Assembly: GCA_017471805.1 (NCBI GenBank)
Contig: JAFURS010000012.1
Location: 1-32,945 of the forward strand
Reading direction: 5' to 3'
DNA length: 32,945 bases
Origin: Alphaproteobacteria bacterium
GTDB taxonomy: Bacteria > Pseudomonadota > Alphaproteobacteria > Rs-D84
Part shown: piece by piece, positions 1-7,622 of the stretch
How positions within the stretch are numbered: the first letter of the stretch is position 1
How the letters are laid out: each line of letters opens with the position of its first letter
Notes under the pieces: model-generated
Seen by the model: the letters and a program-made list of their open reading frames with translations, nothing else
Database searches by the model: none
What the model was told of the DNA's origin: nothing
Position numbers and translations under genes: made by a program

Positions 1-258
1 GGCGATACGATCAAAGAACCGTCGCCCAAGGCTATGCAAAATTGGGTTGCGGGAACTGTTGGTTGCACAGGTGAATATATGCAGTTTGACGGAGAGAAGT
101 GTGTGTCTTGTGCAAATGGAACTTGGTCAGGCAAATATGATGAAAGTGGGAATTATTCCGGTACATGCAGTTGTTCTGGCAGTTGTACGACGAACGGTGT
201 GACAGGTGCCTGCACCTTTAGTGAGTTGTATGGATGTATCGCTTCTGGTTCAATGTAA
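1..258 (+). CDS. C-terminal fragment of a Cys-rich, probably secreted protein
   Basis: The frame is open from the first base, so this is the 85-residue tail of a larger protein cut by the window edge; the ATG at 34 is internal. The visible part has nine Cys with Gly, Ser and Thr between them and short C-x-C and C-x-x-C spacings (for example SCANGTWSG, then CSCSG). That pattern suits a disulfide-stabilised extracellular or surface repeat protein. No catalytic motif is visible and the family cannot be named from this piece. An intrinsic terminator follows seven bases after the stop. Confidence is high that it is coding and low for any function. Confidence 0.6.
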   Translation, partial: GDTIKEPSPKAMQNWVAGTVGCTGEYMQFDGEKCVSCANGTWSGKYDESGNYSGTCSCSGSCTTNGVTGACTFSELYGCIASGSM

Positions 259-264
259 TAACAC

Positions 265-290
265 AATCCCCCAGTCGGGGGATTTTTTTT
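265..290 (+). terminator. Intrinsic terminator of the Cys-rich gene
   Basis: An 8-bp stem AATCCCCC / GGGGGATT with a 4-base loop is followed by a run of T. It sits directly downstream of the stop at 256-258. Confidence 0.85.
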
Positions 291-311
291 AATGAAATCC
301 ACTCCCTAATT

Positions 312-332
312 CTCCCCGCCCTTGGCGGGGAG
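312..332. repeat. Perfect 9-bp GC-rich hairpin
   Basis: CTCCCCGCC and GGCGGGGAG flank a CTT loop without a T tail. It lies between two terminators in the gap between the Cys-rich gene and proS. It may be a REP-like extragenic palindrome; only one copy was noticed here. Confidence 0.5.
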
Positions 333-352
333 TGTCACACCCCCGGTGGGCT

Positions 353-385
353 AAATAAAAACGGGGCATTGCCCCGTTTTTATTT
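353..385. terminator. Bidirectional terminator at the end of proS
   Basis: A 15-bp stem (353-367 with 371-385) around an ATT loop has a GC core CGGGGC/GCCCCG with A/T tails on both sides. It works in either direction and overlaps the proS stop codon at 380-382. Confidence 0.85.
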
Positions 386-1660
386 ACCTAGTAATTTTAA
401 TATCGCATCAACCGTTTCTGACATATATGTGTCCAGGTCAAATGTCGTTTTCATCCCAGACGTGTCAACATCGTTCACACGATACTTAACCTCTATTGCG
501 TTATTCGCCAAATTCTTGGCCGATATTATCAGACGAATTGGCGCAGCAACCAAATCGGCGTCTGCAAATTTTTCGCCAGCACGGGCATCACGATTATCAA
601 GCAAGACTTCTATGCCTGCTGATTTAATATTTTGATAAACCTGTTCTGCCAGTGGCAATGTCTTGCCGTCCTTGTCTGGCAAACCAATAACTTCGACCAT
701 AAATGGTGCAGTTGCTGCATTCCATATTGGTCCCTTATCATCGGCACTTTCTTCGATAATTGCCGCCATTGTGCGACCAACACCAATGCCATAACAACCC
801 ATTATAGGATGCTTGGATTCGCCGTCTGGGGCGGTATAAGTCAGGTTCATAGATTCAGAATACTTGGTCCCAAGTTGGAAAATATTTCCAATTTCAATTC
901 CACGAACTTTGTTCAATTTTGCACCACATTTTGGACAAATTTCTGTGTCTTCATCGACCAATTCCTTGTTAGTGCTATACCCACAATCACACAAGAATAT
1001 TGTGTCTTCGCCCATTTCATTTACCAGTTGAAATTCGTGTGCAACACTGCCACCCATATCGCCAGTTGATGACAAAACGCTGACAACATTTTTCAGGCCA
1101 CAACGGGCAAATATGCGTTCGTATGCACCGTGACAACGATTATAATAATTTTCTAGGTCTGATTGTGTTTCGTGAAATGAATATGCGTCTTTCATTATAA
1201 ATTCACGTGTGCGGATTAACCCCGCACGAACACGCAATTCATCACGGAATTTTGTTTGAATCTGATATACCATAAATGGCATTTGACGATATGTTTCCAA
1301 AACTGACTTTACATAGTCAACGACAACCTCTTCGTGGGTTGGATTCAAGACATAATCCGCACCAGAACGCCCCTTGAACTTTGCCAGAACATCGACCGTA
1401 TCATAACGACCACTTTCACGCCAAATATCCGCCCCTGCAACAACAGGCATCAAGATTTCTTGGCCGTCAATACCGTCCATTTCACTGCGAATAATATTTT
1501 CAATATTACGAACAACACGCCAGCCCAATGGCGACAGGGTATATCCACCCTGAAACGTTTGGTAAATATAACCACCTTTGACCGCCATCTTGTGACCGTG
1601 GGTCGTGGCACCTGCAACGTCGCCAATCAGACGACGAACACATAAATTTTCAATTTTCAT
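380..1660 (-). CDS. proS: Prolyl-tRNA synthetase, short form lacking the editing insert
   Basis: Charges tRNA-Pro with proline in the cytoplasm. The class II core is clear: the PTHEE loop near residue 108, motif 2 with FRDELRVRAGLIRTREF and MKDAYSF, motif 3 GCYGIGVGR, then a C-terminal anticodon-binding domain with DNRDARAGEKF. At 426 aa it is near the length of the short alphaproteobacterial/mitochondrial type and lacks the roughly 180-aa INS editing domain of E. coli ProRS. Where INS would sit it instead has two Cys pairs, CDCGY and CPKCG, that look like a zinc ribbon. As I recall, Rickettsia-type short ProRS has no such Cys. It is the last gene of olsB-olsA-proS, 24 bases after olsA, and ends in a terminator. 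Identity is very secure. Confidence 0.96.
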   Translation of the reverse strand: MKIENLCVRRLIGDVAGATTHGHKMAVKGGYIYQTFQGGYTLSPLGWRVVRNIENIIRSEMDGIDGQEILMPVVAGADIWRESGRYDTVDVLAKFKGRSGADYVLNPTHEEVVVDYVKSVLETYRQMPFMVYQIQTKFRDELRVRAGLIRTREFIMKDAYSFHETQSDLENYYNRCHGAYERIFARCGLKNVVSVLSSTGDMGGSVAHEFQLVNEMGEDTIFLCDCGYSTNKELVDEDTEICPKCGAKLNKVRGIEIGNIFQLGTKYSESMNLTYTAPDGESKHPIMGCYGIGVGRTMAAIIEESADDKGPIWNAATAPFMVEVIGLPDKDGKTLPLAEQVYQNIKSAGIEVLLDNRDARAGEKFADADLVAAPIRLIISAKNLANNAIEVKYRVNDVDTSGMKTTFDLDTYMSETVDAILKLLGK

Positions 1661-1684
1661 TTTATAAATCTCTTTATTGCTTAA

Positions 1685-2503
1685 TTATTTTTTATCTTTT
1701 AATTCCATATATTTTTCTGAAACGATTGTGTGCAGTGTTTCAGCAATCTGCTTTCTGTTCATACCCGCCAGGGGCGGTGGTGGCAATAATGTTATTTCAA
1801 CCGTGAAACCACCCAGCATCATAATATGAAATACCTGGCCAAATGCAGAACGTTCACGTTTGCATTTCGGCCCCATTTCCATCTTTTTATTATCAAAATA
1901 CGCAAAGTGGTCGGCAAGTGTTTGTTCGTCAATTACAGTGCCATCTTTGTATCTGTAATGCATCGCCATCGGTTGAACTGTGACATTTGAGTTTTCAACA
2001 AAGTTGAACAGCGTGCTTTTAAATGGCTTTACATATGCGCCATTGGTCGTTGTGCCTTCGGGGAAAAGAATCATCGGATATTTAACATTTTGAACTGTTT
2101 TTTGCACAACCGCCAGTGCATCGTGGGCGTGCGATGGACGACGGTCAACAAAAATTACACCGAACTTTTTCGCAACCCAACCGACAAGTGGCCAATTTTC
2201 CATTTCTTTTTTTGCAATAAAACTGCCCCGAAATGCCAATGGGAATGTTGCAATTTCAAATACAGATATATGATTTGATACGACCATCAACGGACGTTTA
2301 TCGGATATTTTGCCGTGGACAATGATTTTTATTCCGCCCAACTTGACCAAAAACCACATAAACACAGGCATATACCCGACCGCCCAACGACGTGGTAATA
2401 AAATCAAAATCGGTATCTGAATAACCACCATTACCCAGAACAAGGCGAACTTAATTGCGGCAGATGTTGTGTTAAAGATGTTTTGCTTTCTTAGTTTTGA
2501 CAT
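1685..2503 (-). CDS. olsA: 1-acyl-glycerol-3-phosphate acyltransferase family, probable OlsA
   Basis: Membrane-bound PlsC-family O-acyltransferase. Next to an OlsB homologue it most likely adds the second acyl chain to lyso-ornithine lipid, though a phosphatidic-acid role is also possible. Visible features are a hydrophobic N-terminus (residues about 18-37), the acyltransferase block NHISVFE at 77-83, FVDRR at 119-123 and FPEGT at 148-152. The usual PlsC box is H-x4-D; here the acidic residue is Glu (H78, E83). The start lies 3 bases after the olsB stop, so the two are translationally coupled. Confidence 0.85.
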   Translation of the reverse strand: MSKLRKQNIFNTTSAAIKFALFWVMVVIQIPILILLPRRWAVGYMPVFMWFLVKLGGIKIIVHGKISDKRPLMVVSNHISVFEIATFPLAFRGSFIAKKEMENWPLVGWVAKKFGVIFVDRRPSHAHDALAVVQKTVQNVKYPMILFPEGTTTNGAYVKPFKSTLFNFVENSNVTVQPMAMHYRYKDGTVIDEQTLADHFAYFDNKKMEMGPKCKRERSAFGQVFHIMMLGGFTVEITLLPPPPLAGMNRKQIAETLHTIVSEKYMELKDKK

Positions 2504-2506
2504 TTT

Positions 2507-3460
2507 TTATTCTTCACTTTTTTCACTGTCTTCGATGTATTCTACATCGGCCGCATCTTCACGCAACAGAAAATCGATAAATGCACGCACAACCTTGAAC
2601 GGGCCGACAACCGGCAGGGTCATTATCTTGCCCACAGTTTTGATGATATTATCTTTGTCGACGTCTGGTTCGCCAAGTGCATTTTCACGCCCCAGGAAAT
2701 GTTTTTGATATGCGGCATTCATTTTGCGTGTTTCAATCATTACAAACACATCGTATGAATTAAACGGCGCATCAACAAATACACCACGACCAAATGTCGC
2801 CCCCAGGCGCAAATACCCCTTAATCAGTGGGGTCATTTCAGATTTTGCATCCGCTTCGTCAACAAATTCACGTGGCAAAATATTCATTCGTGACAGTTTT
2901 TGATTTACACCATCTGCAAACTTTTCCGACAAAACCGTCGCACGCAGGCGCATTGGGGACAAGTGATTGTAATACAGATATGATATTGCCTGGGCGCTGC
3001 GTGCGGGTTTGGTCCCGACAAAAGATGCCACCCCAAACAACACACCAATTTTACGACGCATAATCATTTCGCCAAGCCCAGCCCACAACATTCGCATAAC
3101 CAGCGCATTGTCACGATATGATTTTTCAACGCAGGCACGTGACATTTCGGCAATGTTGCCACGATATTTTTTTATCTTGGAAATATTAAATTCGTTTTCT
3201 GTGTAAAATCCGCCCATCTTTTCCGCAGCACGACGGTCAATAATACGATATGTCCCGACAACACGTCCCTGATGAAACACAGCCATATATTCCGCAAAAC
3301 GGTCATAGGCATCATATTCTTCGCCCAATGCACGTTGTTCTTCGGTGGCGGCGGCCCCTTCTTCCAGGCAGAATACTTGATAGCGTAATTGGCGCACCTG
3401 TTTACGTTCTTCTTTGTTTCGGGTTAATCGAACCTCGAAATCACGGATTTTAATTGCCAT
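2507..3460 (-). CDS. olsB: OlsB-like L-ornithine N-alpha-acyltransferase (hemolysin-type GNAT)
   Basis: First step of ornithine-lipid synthesis: transfer of a 3-hydroxyacyl chain from acyl-ACP to the alpha-amine of ornithine at the inner membrane. The 317-aa protein shows the family pattern: RQLRYQVFCLEEGA near residue 23, YDRFAEYMAVF, GTYRIID, FYTENEF, EMSRACVEKSYR, then a C-terminal PLIKGYLRLGA and FNSYDVFVMIE. The start is supported by an AAGGA Shine-Dalgarno sequence 8 bases upstream. It heads a three-gene operon with olsA and proS. The alternative is a generic acyl-homoserine-lactone-like GNAT, which the olsA neighbour makes unlikely. Confidence 0.88.
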   Translation of the reverse strand: MAIKIRDFEVRLTRNKEERKQVRQLRYQVFCLEEGAAATEEQRALGEEYDAYDRFAEYMAVFHQGRVVGTYRIIDRRAAEKMGGFYTENEFNISKIKKYRGNIAEMSRACVEKSYRDNALVMRMLWAGLGEMIMRRKIGVLFGVASFVGTKPARSAQAISYLYYNHLSPMRLRATVLSEKFADGVNQKLSRMNILPREFVDEADAKSEMTPLIKGYLRLGATFGRGVFVDAPFNSYDVFVMIETRKMNAAYQKHFLGRENALGEPDVDKDNIIKTVGKIMTLPVVGPFKVVRAFIDFLLREDAADVEYIEDSEKSEE

Positions 3461-3534
3461 ATATATATCCTTGTATAAATCTTAGGTTTAAGAATAGCAA
3501 ACAAATGCCGAACATTCAACGTTTTTTATTTATG

Positions 3535-3563
3535 TTGATTTTTTTATTCAAGACATTTATTAT
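3535..3563 (+). promoter_or_regulatory. Sigma70-like promoter for the 3570-3739 RNA
   Basis: TTGATT (3535-3540), a 17-base spacer and TATTAT (3558-3563) predict a start near 3570. It faces away from olsB, toward the structured RNA and the polysaccharide genes. Confidence 0.6.
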
Positions 3564-3569
3564 TTGTTT

Positions 3570-3739
3570 GTCACAGGGTGTTCCTGGGATGGGCATAAGA
3601 ACCCAAATAACGTGTCAGAGAAGACAATAAAATCTCCAACCGTGGGTTGGAGTACGTCGAATATATTGAATAAGGCGTGCAATTCGTTATGTTGTTCTTA
3701 AGCTCCAACCACCAAGTTTTAGTCTTGGTGTTTTTTTTT
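3570..3739 (+). ncRNA. Predicted multi-stem structured RNA (sRNA or regulatory leader)
   Basis: No ORF occupies this stretch, yet it has its own promoter and terminator and folds compactly by eye. P1 pairs 3591-3602 with 3694-3705 (one A-A mismatch) and continues with ATAACG 3607-3612 / CGTTAT 3685-3690. Inside P1 are P2 (3613-3616/3623-3626), P3 (CTCCAACC 3634-3641 / GGTTGGAG 3645-3652) and P4 (3653-3658/3674-3679). The sequence CTCCAACC recurs at 3703-3710, beside the terminator stem, so the P3 3' strand could pair with either copy. The roughly 170-nt length recalls 6S RNA, but the branched fold does not fit 6S. It may be a free sRNA or an attenuating leader of the gene at 3760. Not matched to a known family. 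Confidence 0.5.
3710..3739 (+). terminator. Intrinsic terminator 20 bases upstream of the glycosyltransferase gene
   Basis: CACCAAG / CTTGGTG (7 bp, 7-base loop) is followed by nine T. No ORF on this strand ends here, so it closes the 3570 RNA or acts as an attenuator for the downstream operon. Confidence 0.8.
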
Positions 3740-3759
3740 CAAAAAAATAGGGGCTAAAA

Positions 3760-5100
3760 ATGAATGTTTCTAAAAAACTGCAAGAATACTGTCCTAGTGC
3801 AAGCAAGGTAAAAAAACACTATCCTAAACTACTGAAAAACAGCATCTTTTTGCTTTACACAGACGCCAAGGATTTTGTAATGAATGCCGTTATAAATATT
3901 TTCTGCTTTTTAATCCCGTTTCCTAAAATGCGACGCAGGGTGCGCAATAATCTGAAAAATAAATGGCAGGCGAATAAAAATAATCTGGGGCGATTCAAAA
4001 GGTATCTGACGGGGCGGCCGATAATACTGTGGGTTGATCACGCACTGGGCGGCGGGACCGAAGTTTATTCAAAACGACAATTCAAAATACTGAAAAAAGA
4101 CTATGACGTCATTCGATTGCAATATTTTCCCAGAACAGAACTGTATCACATCACAATGGCAGATAACAAAAATCATATATTCACAACACGAAATATGGAC
4201 TTGATTTTTGATTTCTGTACAGGACTGGGGATAACTGAAATTGTTGTTAATAATTTGGTAGCGTATAAAAACACACTGGAAGTGTTAAAGAAAATCAAAG
4301 AACTTAAACAGCAATGCGTGGGCAAGCCAAGCGTTTCATTTCGTGGTCACGATTTTCAGGCAATTTGCCCCAGTTTTAATTTGATTAACTGTGATGGGAA
4401 ATACTGTGCGGTAAAATACAATGGCGGATGCGAAGAATGTTGGCGACGCAAAAAATTATCAGACGACCCCATATCGCACAATGTCTTGAAATCAGGCGCA
4501 GACAAGATTTGTGTATGGCGTCAGGTTTGGGGTGATTTCTTTGCGAATGTTGCCGACGACGTTATTCTGTTTTCAGGTGTGATTGAGAAAATATTCGCAG
4601 GTGCATACCCGCAAATAAAATCCAAGGTTCGTATTATTCCGCATAGTGTGCGCCTGTTTCGAAAGGTTAATGTAAAACCACACACGGATATAAACATTGC
4701 CGTTCTGGGGAATATTTCGCATAACAAGGGCGCAAATGTCGTTTGCGAAATGGCAAAAAACATCCCAGAAAACACAAATATTATTGTTGTCGGAACAATG
4801 AAGGGCGCACCAAAAAATATAACTGTGCACGGGGCATATAAACAAAATCGGTTGCCACAGATAATGGAAAAGCACAGGATAGATTTGGTCTTAATCCCGT
4901 CAATTTGGCCTGAAACATTTTCATACACAACATCCGAAGCAATTTCAATGGGATTGGCGGTGGCCTGTTATGGTATTGGGGCGCCCGCAGAACGTGTTGA
5001 ACAGTATGACAAGGGATTGGTTCTGGATAAAATATCGCCGGATGAAAATTTAACACAAATTATAAATTTTGTTAAAAGACTAAGGGAAAATGCACAATGA
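3760..5100 (+). CDS. GT-B glycosyltransferase (GT4-like) of a surface polysaccharide cluster
   Basis: Transfers a sugar from a nucleotide-sugar donor in the cytoplasm during cell-surface glycan assembly; donor and acceptor are unknown. The 446-aa protein has a basic N-terminal extension, a Rossmann start with the GGGTE glycine loop (97-101), a Cys cluster at 203, 211, 216, 224 and 227 that could bind metal, and a C-terminal GT4-type domain (VLGNISHNKGA, PSIWPETFSYTTSEAISMGLAV). The Cys cluster is also seen in some other glycosyltransferases of such loci. Its last bases overlap the next start (ATGA), showing coupling. It is the first gene of a four-gene run preceded by a terminator and a structured RNA. 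Confidence 0.8.
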   Translation: MNVSKKLQEYCPSASKVKKHYPKLLKNSIFLLYTDAKDFVMNAVINIFCFLIPFPKMRRRVRNNLKNKWQANKNNLGRFKRYLTGRPIILWVDHALGGGTEVYSKRQFKILKKDYDVIRLQYFPRTELYHITMADNKNHIFTTRNMDLIFDFCTGLGITEIVVNNLVAYKNTLEVLKKIKELKQQCVGKPSVSFRGHDFQAICPSFNLINCDGKYCAVKYNGGCEECWRRKKLSDDPISHNVLKSGADKICVWRQVWGDFFANVADDVILFSGVIEKIFAGAYPQIKSKVRIIPHSVRLFRKVNVKPHTDINIAVLGNISHNKGANVVCEMAKNIPENTNIIVVGTMKGAPKNITVHGAYKQNRLPQIMEKHRIDLVLIPSIWPETFSYTTSEAISMGLAVACYGIGAPAERVEQYDKGLVLDKISPDENLTQIINFVKRLRENAQ

Positions 5101-5984
5101 AAAATCCAAAAATTTCCGTTCTGACACCGATGTATAATACAAAACCTGATGACCTGCGGGCAATGATTGAAAGCATCTTGAATCAGACATATGGGGACTT
5201 TGAATTTCTGTTGTTGAACGACAGTCCTGATAATCAGGAATTAAAAGAAATCGTTCTTGGATACAATGATAATCGAATAAAGTATTTGGAAAATGATGAA
5301 AATCTTGGGATTACAAAATCCAGAAATAAACTGATTGAAATTGCGTGTGGCGAATACCTGGCGGTGGCAGACCACGACGATATTTCAACGCCCGACAGAT
5401 TCGAAAAAGAAGCAAAATTTTTGGATAACAATCCGCACGTTGGTGCCGTTGGCGGAAATGTTATCGAAATTAAAAATGGAATCGAAACACAAACATCAAA
5501 ACGACCTACAAACGACAACGATATAAAGATGTCTTTGGTTAATGATGCGTATGTATGCAACCCTGTGCATTCGGGATGTATGATTCGAAAATCAGTGCTG
5601 GAAAAATCAGGTGTGCGATATAATGAAGCCTGGTCGCCGTGCGAAGACAGAATGTTGTTTATGGATTTAATCGACCATACGTGTTTTCATAATTTGGACG
5701 ATGTTGTTCTGAAATATGTATGGACCGGAAATAATACAACACTGCGTCAATGGCAACGGATGTATGACCTGCCGCCGATGATAGTGGCAAACGCACGCAA
5801 AAAATATTCGGTATATTATGATATGTGGAAATGGAACAATAAAACGAACGCAAAGTATATACCTGATAAGAAAATAAAACTGTTTGGTTTTATACCACTG
5901 ATTAAAATCAGATATGCACACGGTCAACAAAAGGTTTATTTGTTCGACTTTATTCAATTGGCACGAATTAAATACGATAATTAA
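5097..5984 (+). CDS. Family 2 (GT-A) glycosyltransferase
   Basis: Cytoplasmic inverting sugar transferase. The GT2 fold is plain: ISVLTPMYNTKPDDL at the start, SILNQTYGDFE, ENLGITKSRN, then the metal/nucleotide motif ADHDD (D92, D94, D95) and a CNPVHSGCMIRKSVL acceptor-site block. The 295-aa length is normal. It overlaps the upstream gene by 4 bases. The C-terminal 40 residues (KIKLFGFIPLIKIR) resemble the short hydrophobic tail of other capsule-locus glycosyltransferases. Substrate is unknown. Confidence 0.88.
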   Translation: MKNPKISVLTPMYNTKPDDLRAMIESILNQTYGDFEFLLLNDSPDNQELKEIVLGYNDNRIKYLENDENLGITKSRNKLIEIACGEYLAVADHDDISTPDRFEKEAKFLDNNPHVGAVGGNVIEIKNGIETQTSKRPTNDNDIKMSLVNDAYVCNPVHSGCMIRKSVLEKSGVRYNEAWSPCEDRMLFMDLIDHTCFHNLDDVVLKYVWTGNNTTLRQWQRMYDLPPMIVANARKKYSVYYDMWKWNNKTNAKYIPDKKIKLFGFIPLIKIRYAHGQQKVYLFDFIQLARIKYDN

Positions 5985-5988
5985 AAAA

Positions 5989-6789
5989 ATGAAAAAAGTA
6001 ATTTACACCTGTATTACCGGCGAATACGACGACGTTTGCAAACACGTGTGGGTCGATGATTCGTGGGACTATGTAATTTTTACAGATAATAAATATCTGT
6101 TGGGATTGGGGGAATATTTGCACTGGGAAATACGCCCATTGAAATACAGCAAATTAACAAATGTGAAAAATGCACGTTGGCATAAAATTAACCCACATAA
6201 ATTATTTCCTGAATACGATTACAGTCTATGGATTGACGGAAATATCGTCGTGATGAAGCCTGAATTTTTTAAGCGCATAAATTGTTTTGTTGATAATGGA
6301 GCCAGATTGGTTGTGCCACTGCACCCAGTGCGAACCTGTATTTATGACGAAGCAAAAACTATCAAAGAACTGAAAATAGACAACAAAAATACAGTTAACC
6401 AAGAAATGTTCTGGCTGCGATTGTCCAGATACCCCAAAACCCAAGGATTAAACGAAACGTGTTTAATGTTGCGAAAACACAATGATAAAAAAATCAGGCG
6501 AATTGGAAAACGCTGGTGGCGGATGGTGAAAAATTTTTCAAAGCGGGACCAATTGGCATATAACTGGGCGGTGTGGATGCAAAAAGAAAAAACACAACCG
6601 ATGTTTGATTTTGCGGGCGAACACAGAAACAGTGATGAATTACTGTTTGTGCATAAAAAATCACACAATCAAAATCCGTCTGAAAATTTTGATAATTGGG
6701 TAATCCCCAGGTGGCTTGCCCAGGCGATTTGCATATTTATAACATCGTCCAAGGGCAAACAAAAATTTATGAAAAATCATTCCAGATAA
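5989..6789 (+). CDS. DUF616-family glycosyltransferase-like protein
   Basis: The 266-aa protein matches the DUF616 (TOD1/MUCI70-like) pattern: YTCITGEYDD at the N-terminus, WDYVIFTDN, NARWHKINPHKLFPEYDYSLWIDGN as the DxD-like core, then HPVRTCIYDEA, NQEMFWLR and RDQLAYNWA. Members are thought to be glycosyltransferases in polysaccharide loci. The ATG at 5989 is preferred because the family homology begins MKKVIYTCITG; the longer frame from 5914 only overlaps the previous gene. It starts 4 bases after the GT2 stop, implying coupling since the SD is poor. Confidence 0.75.
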   Translation: MKKVIYTCITGEYDDVCKHVWVDDSWDYVIFTDNKYLLGLGEYLHWEIRPLKYSKLTNVKNARWHKINPHKLFPEYDYSLWIDGNIVVMKPEFFKRINCFVDNGARLVVPLHPVRTCIYDEAKTIKELKIDNKNTVNQEMFWLRLSRYPKTQGLNETCLMLRKHNDKKIRRIGKRWWRMVKNFSKRDQLAYNWAVWMQKEKTQPMFDFAGEHRNSDELLFVHKKSHNQNPSENFDNWVIPRWLAQAICIFITSSKGKQKFMKNHSR

Positions 6790-6803
6790 TTACGGGAAAT
6801 AAT

Positions 6804-7595
6804 ATGAAAAATAAATACGATATTGTATATTCTATTGGACACGATTGTGCGTGCAGTATGTATCTAAGAAAACATAATTTACGGGTTGTGTCGGGACCAC
6901 TGGATTGGCTGACCAGTGTGCCGGCACACAATCGTTTTGATTTACTGCTAAACGATTTTGAAGGATTTATGAACCAAGACGATTTTCAATTCGTTGAAAA
7001 AAATCCAAATATTGTAAATGACGACAAATGCGACTATTACAAAAATATACGAACAGGCTTGTATTTTTATCACGATTTTCCAGTTAATGTGCCATTGGAC
7101 CAATCATTTCCAGATGTCGAAAAAAAGTATAAGCGACGCATAGACAAATTCTATCAAAACATAAAAAAACACAAACGTGTTTTGTTGGTGTGGTTTTCGC
7201 ATTATCACAGGACAAGCGACGAACAGTGGATTTGGTTTTTACAAAAGTTCTGTCAGAAAATGGGAAAAAATATTGACCTGTTGGTTGTTCAACATACTGA
7301 AAACCAATATCAACCCATCAGGCGACAGATTGCTGATAATATTGTTGTCTGGGAATTACATACCGTCGAAAAAGATACGCAAGGCAACAACACAACCATC
7401 GGAAACGAAAAACTGTGCAGCACTATATTTTCGCAATATCGACTGAACGTGCCACAGGATAAACGTTTGAAATACATATGGAAAATATGCGTGCTGAACA
7501 CTTTTTGTAAATTTATGCCACATCGAAATTTTAGGCATAATTGGCGACGAAAAATCAAATCAGAATTAAATAAAATGATTGTTGAACGACGTTAA
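6804..7595 (+). CDS. DUF1796 protein (putative papain-like cysteine peptidase fold)
   Basis: A 263-aa protein whose N-terminus SIGHDCACSMYLRKHNLR followed by SGPLDWL matches DUF1796, which often lies in capsule and O-antigen clusters. C43-equivalent and C45-equivalent residues in the GHDCAC block and the FYHDFP His are candidate catalytic residues of the papain-like prediction. The actual role, such as glycan modification, is unknown. The ATG at 6804 has a GGGA sequence before it; the longer frame from 6696 would overlap the DUF616 gene by 94 bases. It is the last gene of the cluster and ends in a bidirectional terminator. Confidence 0.7.
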   Translation: MKNKYDIVYSIGHDCACSMYLRKHNLRVVSGPLDWLTSVPAHNRFDLLLNDFEGFMNQDDFQFVEKNPNIVNDDKCDYYKNIRTGLYFYHDFPVNVPLDQSFPDVEKKYKRRIDKFYQNIKKHKRVLLVWFSHYHRTSDEQWIWFLQKFCQKMGKNIDLLVVQHTENQYQPIRRQIADNIVVWELHTVEKDTQGNNTTIGNEKLCSTIFSQYRLNVPQDKRLKYIWKICVLNTFCKFMPHRNFRHNWRRKIKSELNKMIVERR

Positions 7596-7622
7596 AAAAA
7601 GCCCCAATTGGGGCAATTTTTT
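7593..7622. terminator. Bidirectional terminator between the glycan cluster and the MltB gene
   Basis: GCCCC / GGGGC with an AATT loop is flanked by seven A on one side and seven T on the other. It overlaps both convergent stop codons. Confidence 0.8.

Noticed and set aside
632-1069. Open frame opposite proS
   Set aside because: It lies wholly antisense to a certain gene, has no SD and its protein shows only Cys/Phe/Asn-rich shadow composition.
3570-3739. 6S RNA as identity of the structured RNA
   Set aside because: The length fits, but the inner region forms several separate hairpins rather than one rod with a central bubble, and conserved 6S sequence blocks were not recognised.
5914-5988. 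25-codon N-terminal extension of the DUF616 gene
   Set aside because: It overlaps the GT2 coding region in another frame and adds residues outside the family homology.
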